A stretch of 64,000 nucleotides of DNA from Campylobacter sp. CN_NE2. GTDB lineage: Bacteria; Campylobacterota; Campylobacteria; Campylobacterales; Campylobacteraceae. The notes beneath the pieces were generated by a model. It was not told where the DNA came from and ran no database searches. It saw only the letters and a program-made list of their open reading frames with translations. Below, piece after piece: positions 36,143 to 45,817 of this stretch. Where the stretch lies: assembly GCF_027797465.1 (NCBI RefSeq), contig NZ_CP115608.1:1116001-1180000 (forward strand). Reading direction: 5' to 3'. Numbering within the stretch: the first letter of the stretch is position 1; each line of letters begins with the position of its first letter. The position numbers were made by a program, and so were the translations under genes.

Positions 36143-36207
36143 TTCAAAGCCTTTTTTTATTCAATTTTAGCTAAAATTTGCAAATTTTCAAATTATAAGG
36201 ATAAAAA

Positions 36208-37191
36208 TTGATTAGTTATAAAGAAGCGGGTGTCGATATTGACGCGGGAAATAGCTTTGTTGAAGCGATAAAACCTTTTGTGAAATCTACTTTTAATAAA
36301 AATGTCATCGGCGGGATCGGCTCGTTTTCAGGGGCTTACGAGCTTCCCTCAGGCTACAAGCGACCTGCTATTTTAGGTGCCACTGACGGGGTTGGCACAA
36401 AGCTTCGCCTTGCAATCGACACAAACAAACTTGACGGCGTGGGCATTGATTTAGTCGCAATGTGTGTAAATGATCTCATCTGCAACTTTGCTAAACCGAT
36501 TTTTTTCTTGGATTATTACGCCACGGCTAAACTTGACATAGAAAGCGCAAAACGCGTTGTAAAGGGCATTAGCGAAGGTTGCAAGTTGGCTGATTGCGCA
36601 TTAATCGGTGGCGAGACAGCCGAAATGCCTTCGATGTATGAAGGAAAAGATTTTGATTTAGCAGGATTTGCCGTTGGCATTGCTGAAATGGACGAGATAG
36701 ACCGCACAAAATTTGTTGCCAGTGGCGATATTTTGGTTGCCCTGCCTTCTAGCGGTTTGCACTCAAACGGCTTTTCACTTGCACGAAAAGTGGTTGAGAA
36801 AATGGGCTTAAAATTTGATGAGAAAATCGGCGAAAAAAGCCTAATCGATACGCTTTTAGAGCCAACTAGAATTTATGTGAGAGATTTTTTAAATTTGAAA
36901 GAAAAAATTCATGCCCTTGCGCATATCACGGGTGGCGGTTTGGTTGAAAATTTACCGCGCGTTTTTCCAAACGGGCTTGGTGCAAAAATCGAAAAAAATG
37001 CGATTAAAACGCCTGAAATTTTTAAAATCATCTCTCAAATGGTAGAACCTAGCGAAATGCAAAGAACCTTTAACAACGGCGTTGGGCTAGTTTTAGCCGT
37101 GCCAAAAGAAAATGTGGATTTCGTTTTAGCAAATTCTGACGGATACATCATCGGCGAAGTCGTGCAAGGCAGCGGCGTAGAAATGGTGTAA
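36208..37191 (+). CDS. purM: Phosphoribosylaminoimidazole synthetase (AIR synthetase)
   Basis: This 327-residue ATP-dependent enzyme closes the imidazole ring in purine synthesis. It shows SYKEAGVDIDAGNSFVEAIKP, IGSFSGAYELP, LGATDGVGTKLRLAID, VAMCVNDLICNFAKPIFFLDYYAT and GETAEMPSMY, all typical. The start is TTG at 36208 with ATAAGGATAAAAA upstream; this keeps the conserved YKEAGVDI opening. It ends in a clear terminator before tRNA-Val. Confidence 0.96.
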   Translation: MISYKEAGVDIDAGNSFVEAIKPFVKSTFNKNVIGGIGSFSGAYELPSGYKRPAILGATDGVGTKLRLAIDTNKLDGVGIDLVAMCVNDLICNFAKPIFFLDYYATAKLDIESAKRVVKGISEGCKLADCALIGGETAEMPSMYEGKDFDLAGFAVGIAEMDEIDRTKFVASGDILVALPSSGLHSNGFSLARKVVEKMGLKFDEKIGEKSLIDTLLEPTRIYVRDFLNLKEKIHALAHITGGGLVENLPRVFPNGLGAKIEKNAIKTPEIFKIISQMVEPSEMQRTFNNGVGLVLAVPKENVDFVLANSDGYIIGEVVQGSGVEMV

Positions 37192-37225
37192 AATTAAATT
37201 TATAATACCGCGAAAATTAATGCAA

Positions 37226-37258
37226 AAAGTCCGAGCAAATTCGGACTTTCTTTTTTTA
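37226..37258 (+). terminator. Rho-independent terminator after purM
   Basis: AAAGTCCGA (37226-37234) pairs with TCGGACTTT (37241-37249) around six bases, followed by a strong T-run CTTTTTTT. The reverse strand may serve tRNA-Val transcripts too. Confidence 0.85.
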
Positions 37259-37305
37259 TAATCAAAGTTAGATTTTATCTTTAAATAAAGTTTTGGATTT
37301 TTAGA

Positions 37306-37381
37306 TGGTGGCCCCGATTGGACTTGAACCAACGACTTCCACCATGTCAAGGTGACACTCTACCAACTGAGTTACGGGACC
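37306..37381 (-). tRNA. tRNA-Val (anticodon GAC)
   Basis: A 76-base cloverleaf on the minus strand with CCA encoded at 37306-37308. Acceptor stem GGTCCCG pairs with CGGGGCC (one G-T). Anticodon stem CACC closes on TTGACAT, giving GAC for valine. The T-arm GTTCAAGTC is canonical. It is a single isolated gene between purM and nhaA. Confidence 0.97.
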
Positions 37382-37397
37382 AAAAAAAGAAGTTCGC

Positions 37398-37403
37398 ATT
37401 ATA
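37398..37403 (-). promoter_or_regulatory. -10 box for tRNA-Val
   Basis: TATAAT on the minus strand in GCTATAATGCG, 16 bases upstream of the mature tRNA 5' end. No clear -35. Confidence 0.65.
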
Positions 37404-37562
37404 GCAAAAAATTTTTATAATGCCAAATTTTAAAAGCAAATTCAAATAAAATTTCACCGAATTTAACAAAATTTTGCCAAATTTACAACCAAATTCTCTA
37501 AATTCTCAAAGCATAAATTTAAAAAATTCGCCAAATTTACTGAAAATTTGGCGAGTTTAAAC

Positions 37563-38732
37563 TTACTGCGCCGAGTTTTTATTTCCTACAAATTTTGCTA
37601 CTAAATATCCAACGATACCTGAGATAATCGAACCAAGCAAAATCGCCAACTTGTCTGTGTGGTGGAACGCATCGCTTCCGCCGTAAGCCAACGCATCGAC
37701 AAAAAGCGCCATTGTAAAGCCGATACCGCAAATTATCGCCACCGCATAAAGTTGCGCCCAGTTTGCGTGTTCTGGCATATATGCGATTTTAAGTTTTATC
37801 AAAGCCCAGCTAAATAGGAAAATTCCTAGTTGTTTTCCAAGGAAAAGTCCTAGCATGATGCCAAGCGGAACGGCACCAAAAAGGTGAGAAATGCTCATTC
37901 CGGCTAAATCAACCCCTGCGTTTGCAAAGGCAAATATCGGCAAAATGAAAAAATTCACAGGATACGCTAAGCCGTGTTCCATATCTTTTAGCATTGAGCC
38001 TGTTTTTGTTTTTATCGGTATGCAAAAACCGGCAATTACACCTGCGATTGTAGCGTGAATGCCCGAATTTAATACAAAAATCCAAAGCAAAATCGCCATT
38101 AAAATAAAAGGCAATTTTTTATCAACGCCGATTTTATTCATAAAAAACATTCCGACAACACAGGCAAACGCTAGTCCAAGATATACGAAATTTAGTGTTG
38201 AAGAGTAAAATAAAGCAATAATCAAAATGGCACACAAATCGTCCATAATCGCCAAGGTTAAAACAAAAATTTTAAGACTTGTTGGAATTCGTTTTCCTAA
38301 AAGCGCCATAACGCCAACGGCAAAAGCGATGTCAGTCGCCGTCGGAATCGCCCAGCCACGCATAGCAAAGCTATCGCCCCAGTTGATAATAGCAAAAATT
38401 ATCGCAGGAAACATAACTCCGCCCAAAGCAGCAAAACTTGGCAAGAAAATTTGAGAGAAATGGCGAAGCTGACCTTCGATTTTTTCCCTTTTTAATTCAA
38501 GTCCAATCGCGAAAAAGAAAATCGCCATTAAAACATCATTTACCCAAAAGTGCATAGGTTCTTCAAGTTTGTAGCTTCCTATGCCAATTTCCACAGGCAA
38601 ATGCAAGAAATGGTGATAAATGCCCTGTAAAACGCCTACATTTTGAAAAATAAGCGCAAGCACCGCTGCCGTAAGCAAAATCATTCCGGCACTACTTTCG
38701 CTTTCTAAAATCCTTCTAATTAACCGTTTCAA
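37563..38732 (-). CDS. nhaA: Na+/H+ antiporter NhaA
   Basis: This 389-residue antiporter exports sodium using the proton gradient. Motifs: HFWVNDVLMAIFFFAIGLELKRE, GWAIPTATDIAFAVGVMALLG, LTLAIMDDLCAILIIALFYS with the paired Asp of the active site, and FANAGVDL. Family length about 390. I chose TTG at 38732 because AAAAGGATTTT precedes it and family members begin near this point; an in-frame TTG at 38765 would add eleven residues. No partner gene is adjacent. Confidence 0.93.
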   Translation of the reverse strand: MKRLIRRILESESSAGMILLTAAVLALIFQNVGVLQGIYHHFLHLPVEIGIGSYKLEEPMHFWVNDVLMAIFFFAIGLELKREKIEGQLRHFSQIFLPSFAALGGVMFPAIIFAIINWGDSFAMRGWAIPTATDIAFAVGVMALLGKRIPTSLKIFVLTLAIMDDLCAILIIALFYSSTLNFVYLGLAFACVVGMFFMNKIGVDKKLPFILMAILLWIFVLNSGIHATIAGVIAGFCIPIKTKTGSMLKDMEHGLAYPVNFFILPIFAFANAGVDLAGMSISHLFGAVPLGIMLGLFLGKQLGIFLFSWALIKLKIAYMPEHANWAQLYAVAIICGIGFTMALFVDALAYGGSDAFHHTDKLAILLGSIISGIVGYLVAKFVGNKNSAQ

Positions 38733-38810
38733 AAAAATCCTTTTTGTAGGTAAATAAATTTCCAAATTTTATAAAATTCTAAATAAAAATTCAAGTAAAT
38801 TTCTGAATTT

Positions 38811-39254
38811 TTATTTAACCGGCATGATTAACATTGCATAAAGTATCACAAACATAATCAGCGTCGGAATTTCATTTAACGCACGGAAAAATTTGCCGTT
38901 TTTATTACACTCGCCTTTTTCAAATTTTTTGAGATAATAAAAAAGCCAAAAATGATAAGCTATCATCAAAACACCACAAAGTAGTTTCAAATGAAAATAG
39001 CCCATTTTCATAAGCTCAGGTTTTACAAAAACAATAATGACAATAGCTGAAAAAAGCGTTAATCCAAGCGCTATCCAGCCGATTGCGTGAAATAGCATTT
39101 TCTCCATTGTTTTAACGACACTGACAAATTCAGGTTTGTCTTTGTTTTCAGCATGATAAACATAAAGTCGTGGCAGATAAAACAGCATCGCCATCCACGA
39201 AATAAACGCCGCAAAGTGAATAAATTTAAACCATAAATAAGCATTATAACTCAT
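38811..39254 (-). CDS. hemJ: HemJ-like protoporphyrinogen oxidase (UPF0093)
   Basis: This 147-residue protein has four membrane segments and the HemJ pattern: YLWFKFIHFAAFISWMAMLFYLPRLYVYHAE with conserved His, MEKMLFHAIGWIALGLTL and FHLKLLCGVLMIAYHFWLFYYLKKFEKG. HemJ oxidises protoporphyrinogen IX in haem synthesis in bacteria without HemG or HemY. The ATG at 39254 has GGAGAAATTT upstream. It lies between nhaA and the TM2 gene on the same strand. Confidence 0.9.
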   Translation of the reverse strand: MSYNAYLWFKFIHFAAFISWMAMLFYLPRLYVYHAENKDKPEFVSVVKTMEKMLFHAIGWIALGLTLFSAIVIIVFVKPELMKMGYFHLKLLCGVLMIAYHFWLFYYLKKFEKGECNKNGKFFRALNEIPTLIMFVILYAMLIMPVK

Positions 39255-39315
39255 AAATTTCTCCAAAAAATAAAAATTAAAACTAGTATTTTACTTTTTT
39301 ATCCATTAAAATTCG

Positions 39316-39708
39316 CTAATTTCGCATTAAAATATCTTTTCTGGCTTCATACTCTTCTTTTGAAATCGCGCCTTTTTGATAAAGCTCATAAAGCGCTTCA
39401 ACGCTTCTGATTTTTTCGGCATAATCAGCGTCTTTTGTTTCGCTAACATCGCCGTTAAGGTCTTCCACCCAAAGCCCTATAAAAAATAGATCAACTAACC
39501 ACCAAATTCCCCAAAAAAGCAAAAAAACAAAACCGACCAAAAACCAAACGGTAAATGCCCCAAGCCAATAAAGTGCGATTTGAGCAAATCCGCTTATAAA
39601 TTTACCGCAGTAAATTCGGTGCAAACCACCGCCGATAGGAAGCCCAACCAAACCCAACAAACCGCCTAAAAACCAAAGCCCATAAGCTATATAGTTATTT
39701 CGTATCAT
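39316..39708 (-). CDS. TM2-domain membrane protein with SHOCT-like tail
   Basis: This 130-residue protein has a TM2 domain (ALWFLGGLLGLVGLPIGGGLHRIYCGKFISGFAQIAL-type segment, GLHRIYCGK being the core motif) with membrane segments, then a short C-terminal helical piece VEALYELYQKGAISKEEYEARKDIL that resembles a SHOCT module. The ATG at 39708 has AAAGGAAAAACA upstream and lies 14 bases inside the end of lspA, so the two are coupled. Function unknown. Confidence 0.8.
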   Translation of the reverse strand: MIRNNYIAYGLWFLGGLLGLVGLPIGGGLHRIYCGKFISGFAQIALYWLGAFTVWFLVGFVFLLFWGIWWLVDLFFIGLWVEDLNGDVSETKDADYAEKIRSVEALYELYQKGAISKEEYEARKDILMRN

Positions 39709-40159
39709 TTTGTTTTTCCTTTCTATAAATTTTGTAACTTTGCCACAAAAATATGACAATCGCCAAATCTATCATCACATCGGCAAAGTTAAAAACCGCA
39801 AACTCAAACCACTTATGCCACGCTACATAATCCACAACTCCGCCGTGAATAAAGCGATCTAGCACATTTGAAACGCCACCACCCAGCAAAATGCCAAAAG
39901 GAAGCCAATGAGCGTTAAATAGCTCTTTTTGGCTAAAAACATAGATAGCCAAAGCTCCAATCAGCCCAAGCTGGATAAATTTCAAATTCTCACCCAAAAA
40001 GGCAAACATCGAAAACGCAACGCCTTTATTAAAAGTTAGTATTAGCGAAAAATACTCGCCATACCAGCGAAAACCACCCAAAAATATAAATTTTATAAAC
40101 TGATCAATCGCTAAAACAAGCGTAAAAATCAGAATAAATTTGATAAATTTCCTACTCAT
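39695..40159 (-). CDS. lspA: Lipoprotein signal peptidase II
   Basis: This 154-residue inner-membrane aspartic protease removes signal peptides from diacylated prolipoproteins. Motifs: [50 protein letters not shown] and [16 protein letters not shown], with the catalytic Asp pair. Its ATG overlaps the glmM stop by eight bases. The window encodes several lipoprotein substrates. Confidence 0.96.
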   Translation of the reverse strand: MSRKFIKFILIFTLVLAIDQFIKFIFLGGFRWYGEYFSLILTFNKGVAFSMFAFLGENLKFIQLGLIGALAIYVFSQKELFNAHWLPFGILLGGGVSNVLDRFIHGGVVDYVAWHKWFEFAVFNFADVMIDLAIVIFLWQSYKIYRKEKQNDTK

Positions 40160-41492
40160 TTAACGCTTTTTTGAAAAATTTTTCAGCTTCGTTCGCCCAT
40201 TTTTGAAGAGCTTTTTCATTTTTGCCTTCCAAAAGCAGCCTTATTAAATTCTCCGTCCCCGAATAGCGAAATAAAGTGCGAATTTTATCTTTTTTAATAC
40301 CTGCTTCAAGCTCTTTTAGCCCCGCGATTTTATCAAGCGGTTTTTTATTTGTAATCTTTAAATTTCGCAAAATTTGCGGATAAGGCTTGATTAAATTTGC
40401 TAATTCACTAGCTTTTTTATTCATACTTAGCATACAAGCTGCAAATTGAAGCGCAGAAGCTATCCCGTCGCCGGTTTTAGCGTAATCGCCAAAAATCACA
40501 TGTCCGCTTTGTTCTCCGCCGAAATTCGCCTTTTTTTCTTTCATCATTTCAAGCACAAATTTATCGCCCACGCTACATCTATGCACCTTTACGCCGTGTG
40601 AATTTAAAAAATCATCTAACGCGCCGTTACTCATCACGGTTGCTATAATTTGGTCATTTTCAAGCTTACCAAGCTCTTTTAAATAAAGTGCTAAAACCCC
40701 AAGCAAGGTATCGCCGTGTATTATCTCGCCGTTATCATCGACTACGACTAGTCTATCGGCATCCCCGTCAAATGCAAACCCAACATCGGCTCTTAATCTT
40801 TTTACTTCACTTGCCAAATTTTGTGGAGCTAACGCACCACAATTTTCGTTGATATTTTTTCCGTTTGGTTCATCGCCAAGAACGATTATTTCAGCGCCAA
40901 GTTCGCTAAATACGGTCGGAGCGACTTTGTAACTAGCCCCATTTGCACAATCAAGCACAATGCGAAGTCCGTGCAGAGTTTTGTGTTTTGGAAATGAATT
41001 TTTAAGCTGAACGATATATCTGCCGATGACATCATCAACCCTTTTTGCCACGCCGATTTCCATCATTTGCTTTCTAGCTTCGGCGATTAGCTCATCGCTA
41101 TAATAAATTTTTTCGATTTCAGCTTCTTCTTTTTCATCAAGTTTAAAACCCGTGTGATCGAAAAATTTAATGCCGTTATCATAATAAGGATTATGCGAAG
41201 CACTTATCATAATCCCTGCATCACAACGCATATCTTCTGTCAAAAATGCAATAGCAGGTGTTGGCATAGGACCTATTTGACGGACATTGTATCCGACCGA
41301 AGTAAGTCCAGCCACAATCGCAGTTTCTATCATATAACCGCTTCGTCTTGTATCTTTTCCTACTAAAATCATATTCGTAACGGAATTTTTTCTAAAATAA
41401 ATTCCTGCTGCCATGGCTAAACGCAAGGCAAGTTCGGCTGTTAAAAATTCTCCTGCTTTGCCCCTGACGCCGTCAGTTCCGAAAAGTTTCAT
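40152..41492 (-). CDS. glmM: Phosphoglucosamine mutase
   Basis: This 446-residue enzyme converts glucosamine-6-phosphate to glucosamine-1-phosphate for peptidoglycan and LOS synthesis. It opens [21 protein letters not shown], the active-site serine is in [19 protein letters not shown], the metal site in [15 protein letters not shown], and [20 protein letters not shown] and [19 protein letters not shown] complete it. Ribosome site AAAGGATTAAATTT. It leads the glmM-lspA-TM2 run and is divergent from rpsT. Confidence 0.97.
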   Translation of the reverse strand: MKLFGTDGVRGKAGEFLTAELALRLAMAAGIYFRKNSVTNMILVGKDTRRSGYMIETAIVAGLTSVGYNVRQIGPMPTPAIAFLTEDMRCDAGIMISASHNPYYDNGIKFFDHTGFKLDEKEEAEIEKIYYSDELIAEARKQMMEIGVAKRVDDVIGRYIVQLKNSFPKHKTLHGLRIVLDCANGASYKVAPTVFSELGAEIIVLGDEPNGKNINENCGALAPQNLASEVKRLRADVGFAFDGDADRLVVVDDNGEIIHGDTLLGVLALYLKELGKLENDQIIATVMSNGALDDFLNSHGVKVHRCSVGDKFVLEMMKEKKANFGGEQSGHVIFGDYAKTGDGIASALQFAACMLSMNKKASELANLIKPYPQILRNLKITNKKPLDKIAGLKELEAGIKKDKIRTLFRYSGTENLIRLLLEGKNEKALQKWANEAEKFFKKALNE

Positions 41493-41609
41493 AAATTTAA
41501 TCCTTTTTTCAAAAAAATCAGGTAGTATTCTACCAAAAAATATTTAATCTTTATAAAATTACTTATTTAAATTTTTCTTAAATTAAGCATTATTTAAATA
41601 AATTATATG

Positions 41610-41615
41610 TATAAT
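41610..41615 (+). promoter_or_regulatory. -10 box for rpsT
   Basis: TATAAT in TATATGTATAATCTCCG, 35 bases before the rpsT ATG. Confidence 0.6.
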
Positions 41616-41650
41616 CTCCGACTTAAACTTATTTTTTAAAAGGGAAAATT

Positions 41651-41923
41651 ATGGCAAACCATAAATCTGCTGAAAAAAGAGCAAGACAAACGGTCAAAAG
41701 AACCGAGAAAAATAGATTTTACCGCACAAGATTAAAAAATATGACAAGAGCGGTAAGAGAAGCAGTTGATGCTAAAAATATCGAAGCTGCCGAAGCTGCA
41801 TTAAAAGTAGCAAATCAAAGCTTCCATAGCTTTGTAAGCAAAGGCTTTTTGAAAAAAGAAACAGCTTCTAGACGCGTTAGTCGCCTTGCAAAACTTGTAA
41901 ATTCATTAAAAACTGCTGCTTAA
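41651..41923 (+). CDS. rpsT: 30S ribosomal protein S20
   Basis: This 90-residue basic protein opens [21 protein letters not shown] and contains [13 protein letters not shown] and the C-terminal [21 protein letters not shown], all diagnostic of S20. It binds 16S rRNA early in assembly. Ribosome site AAAAGGGAAAATT. prfA starts 12 bases after its stop, so they are co-transcribed. Confidence 0.97.
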   Translation: MANHKSAEKRARQTVKRTEKNRFYRTRLKNMTRAVREAVDAKNIEAAEAALKVANQSFHSFVSKGFLKKETASRRVSRLAKLVNSLKTAA

Positions 41924-41935
41924 TTTTAAATTTAT

Positions 41936-43003
41936 ATGTTAGCCGATAAACTTCAACCGTTTTTGGATCGCTACGATGAGCTTTCGAAGCTTCTTAGCGA
42001 TCCTAGCATTACTGCCGATATTTCAAATATGACAAAGCTCTCAAAAGAGCAAAGAAGTATCGAGCCTATCAAAGAAGCGGCCAATAGCTACATAAACACA
42101 CTTAAAGAGATCGAAGAAAATAAAAGCCTACTAAGCGACCCTGAATTTGGCGATTTGGCAAAAGAAGAGCTAAAAAATTTAGAAATTCAAAAAGAAAAAC
42201 TTGAAGAAGATATAAAAATTCTGCTTCTTCCAAAAGATCCAAATGATGATAAAAATATCTTCCTTGAAATTCGCGCCGGAACGGGTGGTGATGAGGCTGC
42301 GCTTTTTGCGGGAGATTTGCTAGGAGCGTATTTGCGTTATGCTGAACTTCGTGGCTATAAATGCGAAATCGTAAGCCAAAGCGAAGGAAGCGTGGGCGGT
42401 TTTAAAGAAGTTATTTTGCTTGTTAAGGGCGACGGGGCGTATTCTAGGCTTAAATTCGAAGGCGGCACACACAGAGTCCAAAGGGTGCCAGAAACCGAAA
42501 GTCAAGGACGCGTGCATACCTCTGCTATCACGGTTGCTGTGATGCCAGAAATCGAAGATAGCGAAATCGAAATCAAAGATAGCGATTTGCGTATCGATGT
42601 CATGCGCAGCTCAGGGCATGGCGGACAGTCTGTAAATACAACTGATAGCGCCGTTCGTATCACCCATATACCAACAGGCCTAGTCGTAACCAACCAAGAC
42701 GGCAAAAGCCAACACAAAAACAAAGAAGCTGCGATGAAAGTGCTAAAAGCTAGGCTTTATGACTTGCAAGAGCAAGAACGCCTAGAAAAAGAGCGCGCCG
42801 AACGAAAAGATCAAGTCGGCACAGGCGATAGAAGCGGTCGAATTCGCACCTATAACTACCCGCAAAACCGCATTAGCGACCACCGCATAAATTTAACACT
42901 TTATCGTTTAGATGCCATTATGGCAGGCGGGCTTTTTGATGAAATCATCGATCCGCTCATCACAAACGCACAAGCCGAGCTTATCGCAAGTGCTGGTTTG
43001 TAA
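41936..43003 (+). CDS. prfA: Peptide chain release factor 1
   Basis: This 355-residue factor ends translation at UAA and UAG. The peptidyl-hydrolysis motif is in [18 protein letters not shown], and the codon-reading region includes [14 protein letters not shown] with the PxT tripeptide of RF1. The opening [18 protein letters not shown] and [24 protein letters not shown] are family hallmarks. No frameshift site exists, as expected since that is a RF2 feature. Follows rpsT. Confidence 0.97.
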   Translation: MLADKLQPFLDRYDELSKLLSDPSITADISNMTKLSKEQRSIEPIKEAANSYINTLKEIEENKSLLSDPEFGDLAKEELKNLEIQKEKLEEDIKILLLPKDPNDDKNIFLEIRAGTGGDEAALFAGDLLGAYLRYAELRGYKCEIVSQSEGSVGGFKEVILLVKGDGAYSRLKFEGGTHRVQRVPETESQGRVHTSAITVAVMPEIEDSEIEIKDSDLRIDVMRSSGHGGQSVNTTDSAVRITHIPTGLVVTNQDGKSQHKNKEAAMKVLKARLYDLQEQERLEKERAERKDQVGTGDRSGRIRTYNYPQNRISDHRINLTLYRLDAIMAGGLFDEIIDPLITNAQAELIASAGL

Positions 43004-43099
43004 ATTTTAAAAATTTATCTTAAATTTATCCATTTTAAACAAAATTTATTTAAAAATTTGCTATGCTTTTTTTAAATTTTGATGACAAGGATAGCCAAA

Positions 43100-43939
43100 A
43101 TGGAAAAAGTTTTTATTTGTGTTGATGACAATGCTCTATTTCAGCCGGTTTGCGACTACGGAATTTATGTAGCTAAAACTATCGAAGCCGAGCCTGTTTT
43201 TATACATGTCATCGAAAGCCCAGAGCTTGGAGAGAATTTTTACGGACTTGCGGCTGGCGGTATCGTGCTTGGCGAAAAAGATATGGTCTTATCGCAATAC
43301 GGCACATTTGATGAAGATAGCAATAAAATCGATGAAGAAAAATCAAAGGCTATGCTTGAAAAATGCGTTGCTATGGCAGACGAACAAGGCGTAAAAGCTT
43401 CGACGATTTTGCGCGACGGGGATTTTTTGGACATCATCGAAGAATACAAAAATGAAGCCAAAATTTTTGTGCTTGGCATAAAAGGCACAAACAACGAAGA
43501 TGTCGGCTTTAACGCAACAATGCTGATAAAAGAGATGAAAGTTCCGGCTCTATTAGTAAATAAAGAATTTAGTCCGATAAATTCGGTGCTTGTGGCGTTT
43601 GACGGCACGGAAGCTGCCGTTAAGACGGTCAAATTCATAAAAGACGCAAAACTTTTGAAAAATGCAAAAAAATATGTCATAAATGTAAATAATAACGCCG
43701 AAGAATCGCAAAAAACGCTTGAAGTCGCAAGAGAAATTCTAAAAGGCGAAAATGCCGAATTTGTAAGCGTCTCAGGCGATGTGCCGGGCGATGAGATTAT
43801 AAAATATCGCCGTGCAAACAATCTAGACCTAATCGCCACCGGCGCATTTAGCAAAGGTTTTTTCAAAAAACTAATCTTAGGTAGCGTTTCGCAAGATATT
43901 TTGCAAAATGCCCTTGTGCCGATTTTGGTTTTGGCTTAG
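43100..43939 (+). CDS. Universal stress protein, tandem domain
   Basis: This 279-residue protein is made of two Usp domains in tandem. The first half opens KVFICVDDNALFQPVCDYGIYVAKTIEAEPVFIHVIE; the second half opens SVLVAFDGTEAAVKTVKFIKD and ends LIATGAFSKGFFKKLILGSVSQDILQNALVPILVLA, close to the nucleotide-binding GxxG(9)GS pattern. I start at ATG 43100 because AAGGATAGCC lies before it. It is isolated, with a P1 repeat 15 bases past its end. Confidence 0.88.
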   Translation: MEKVFICVDDNALFQPVCDYGIYVAKTIEAEPVFIHVIESPELGENFYGLAAGGIVLGEKDMVLSQYGTFDEDSNKIDEEKSKAMLEKCVAMADEQGVKASTILRDGDFLDIIEEYKNEAKIFVLGIKGTNNEDVGFNATMLIKEMKVPALLVNKEFSPINSVLVAFDGTEAAVKTVKFIKDAKLLKNAKKYVINVNNNAEESQKTLEVAREILKGENAEFVSVSGDVPGDEIIKYRRANNLDLIATGAFSKGFFKKLILGSVSQDILQNALVPILVLA

Positions 43940-44028
43940 AATTTATTATTTTTGGTGGGCAAGGATGCCCACCATACGATACTATCCATTAAATCAGAAA
44001 ATTCTTGTTTATTTAGTTTTGGTGCCAT
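43936..44028 (-). CDS. Small ORF whose 3' part is a P1 repeat
   Basis: A 30-residue frame with a good ribosome site (GGAG overlapping the stop of the upstream membrane-protein gene) starts MAPKLNKQEFSDLMDSI and then runs into a P1 palindrome that encodes VWWASLPTKNNKF and the stop. I read it as a gene cut short by repeat insertion, or a genuine mini-gene. I do not recognise the first 17 residues. Confidence 0.3.
   Translation of the reverse strand: MAPKLNKQEFSDLMDSIVWWASLPTKNNKF
43954..43978. repeat. P1 palindromic repeat, copy f
   Basis: GGTGGGCAAGGATGCCCACC followed by ATACG. It lies between the universal stress protein gene and the convergent membrane-protein gene, inside the small ORF at 43936-44028. 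Confidence 0.85.
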
Positions 44029-44031
44029 TTT

Positions 44032-44733
44032 TTACTCCTTTGTTTGGCTTGAATTTTGATTTTTATTAGAATTTTTCTTTCCGTTTATAAAATAAATTAA
44101 CAGCAATAAAATTAAACATATTAAAAAAGGTTTATACGATAAAATATCATTGTATGATTGCAATCTGTTTTTATAATCATACATATCAGGCGATATTAAA
44201 ACTGTTCCGTTTTCATCGGTTAGTTTAGCAATTCTTGGCTCATTAATATTATTCGGAAATCTTTGAGAATAGATGGTTGCCTTTTGTCCTTGAAGACTTT
44301 CTTTAATATTGTTATTTTTAGCATATCTGAATTTTATCTTTTCTCCATTATTTGATAGAATTTCAATAAAAGGGTCGCTTCTATTTGTTCCTTTTGTATA
44401 TACTTTAATCATTACGCCGTCTGTGCGATACCATTCACTTTCAGGTTTTGGCTTCACATCTATTGCGGTGATAAATACGATATTCAATATGACAAAAATT
44501 ATAAAATACAAAAATAAATTCAAAAGACTTATGGCTTTCCCAGATAATAATGCTCTACCAATAAATCTTTGATAAATTTCAGAATTTTTGATTTTATTAA
44601 ATCTCTCCATATTTGTTTTGGAAAATTTAATTTTCTTTTTATATATCAAATTTACTAAAACAATGAAAACAAATAAACCTATGTAAGGTATTATTTCTGT
44701 AAATATAAAAGGAATTTTACCGCCCATTTGCAT
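44032..44733 (-). CDS. Membrane protein, unknown function
   Basis: This 233-residue protein has an N-terminal membrane segment (IIPYIGLFVFIVLVNLIY), a second (LLNLFLYFIIFVILNIVFIT), a soluble middle of about 90 residues with beta-rich pattern that resembles DUF3592-type domains (EWYRTDGVMIKVY, QKATIYSQRFPNN) and a C-terminal membrane segment (FLICLILLLLIYFI), ending in an Asn/Ser-rich tail. The DUF3592 resemblance is weak. It is AT-rich relative to its neighbours. Confidence 0.6.
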   Translation of the reverse strand: MQMGGKIPFIFTEIIPYIGLFVFIVLVNLIYKKKIKFSKTNMERFNKIKNSEIYQRFIGRALLSGKAISLLNLFLYFIIFVILNIVFITAIDVKPKPESEWYRTDGVMIKVYTKGTNRSDPFIEILSNNGEKIKFRYAKNNNIKESLQGQKATIYSQRFPNNINEPRIAKLTDENGTVLISPDMYDYKNRLQSYNDILSYKPFLICLILLLLIYFINGKKNSNKNQNSSQTKE

Positions 44734-44873
44734 ATCTCTTAATTAAAAAATTTTCCAAATTCTATCCTTTTTATAAAATTTCCTTGCAAATTCAAACTCG
44801 GTCAGTATCGCTGATACTGAATTTCTTATTTTAAATTTACAAATTTAAATCTACTATTACGAATTCAAAGTTT

Positions 44874-44898
44874 CGTAGGGTGGGCATCCTTGCCCACC
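44874..44898. repeat. P1 palindromic repeat, copy g
   Basis: An exact P1 consensus copy in the 295-base gap between the membrane-protein gene and xth. A degenerate copy h follows at 44951-44979 (TTGGCAGTAATGCCTACC). The rest of the gap is AT-rich with no gene. Confidence 0.85.
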
Positions 44899-44950
44899 AA
44901 ATTTTTTGTATTTATTAAATTTATTATTTTTAATCTTTCGCCTAATCATC

Positions 44951-44979
44951 GTGGTTGGCAGTAATGCCTACCCTGCGAT
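44951..44979. repeat. Degenerate P1 repeat, copy h
   Basis: GTGGTTGGCAGTAATGCC followed by TACCCTGCGATA. It keeps the palindromic centre but has several substitutions compared with the consensus. Confidence 0.55.
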
Positions 44980-45028
44980 ACTATTATTATCTACCGAATT
45001 TGCAAATTTTGCTTTGCGAATTTGGCTT

Positions 45029-45784
45029 TTAAATTTCAATATCGATTCCCACGGGGCAGTGGTCTGAGCCTGTGATTTCGCTCAAAATAAAAGCGCCTTT
45101 TAAATTTGCCCTTAAATCTTCGCTAATGAAAAAATAATCAATCCGCCAACCGACATTTTTCGCCCTTGCATTAAAGCGGTAACTCCACCACGAATACGCC
45201 ACCTCGTCCCCACGAACGGCTCTAAAAGTGTCGATAAATCCGTGCGATAAAAGCTCATCTATCCACTCTCGCTCGATTTTTAAAAACCCGCTAGTTTGCG
45301 AATTTGCCTTTGGATTTTTTAGATCAATTTCTCTGTGAGCGGTATTTACATCGCCACAAATGATGATTTTTCGCCCGTTTTTTCGCAGCTCGTCAAGGTA
45401 GGCTAAAAATTTAGAGTAAAATTCGAGCTTAAATTTTAGCCTTTCATCGTCCTTCTGCCCGTTTGGAAAGTAGATATTAAAAAGCGTAATATCCTTAAAA
45501 TCGTGCTGCAAAACCCGCCCTTCGGTATCATCATTAAAAAGCGATTTATGCGTAACACAAGGAAAATTATGCAAACTCATCACGCCGCTGTAACCAGCTC
45601 GTTTGGCCGAATTTGCACTCAAATTTGCAAAACCGAGATTATAAATTTCTTTTGGAATTTGCTCTTCGTTAAGCTTTGTTTCTTGAATTCCCAAAAAATC
45701 AGGCTTGAACTTGCTAAGCCACGCAAAGCCGTCTTTGGCGACCACCGCCCTAAGTCCATTTACATTCCACGAAATCAAACGCAT
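45029..45784 (-). CDS. xth: Exodeoxyribonuclease III
   Basis: This 251-residue enzyme cuts abasic sites and trims 3' ends. Motifs of the EEP fold: RLISWNVNGLRAVVAKDGF, FLGIQETKLNEEQIP, NIYFPNGQKDDERLKFK, IICGDVNTAHREIDLKNPK, RVDYFFIS-type segment WRIDYFFIS and SEITGSDHCPVGIDI with catalytic Asp-His. Length standard. Together with nfo the window holds both AP-endonuclease types. Confidence 0.96.
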   Translation of the reverse strand: MRLISWNVNGLRAVVAKDGFAWLSKFKPDFLGIQETKLNEEQIPKEIYNLGFANLSANSAKRAGYSGVMSLHNFPCVTHKSLFNDDTEGRVLQHDFKDITLFNIYFPNGQKDDERLKFKLEFYSKFLAYLDELRKNGRKIIICGDVNTAHREIDLKNPKANSQTSGFLKIEREWIDELLSHGFIDTFRAVRGDEVAYSWWSYRFNARAKNVGWRIDYFFISEDLRANLKGAFILSEITGSDHCPVGIDIEI

Positions 45785-45817
45785 AAACTAACCTTTACTA
45801 ACAAATTTACTAACAAA

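Noticed and set aside
43240-43866. 208-residue minus-strand ORF opposite the universal stress protein gene
   Set aside because: It has no ribosome site or recognisable motif and is Ser/Phe-rich, typical of an antisense shadow of a clear plus-strand gene.
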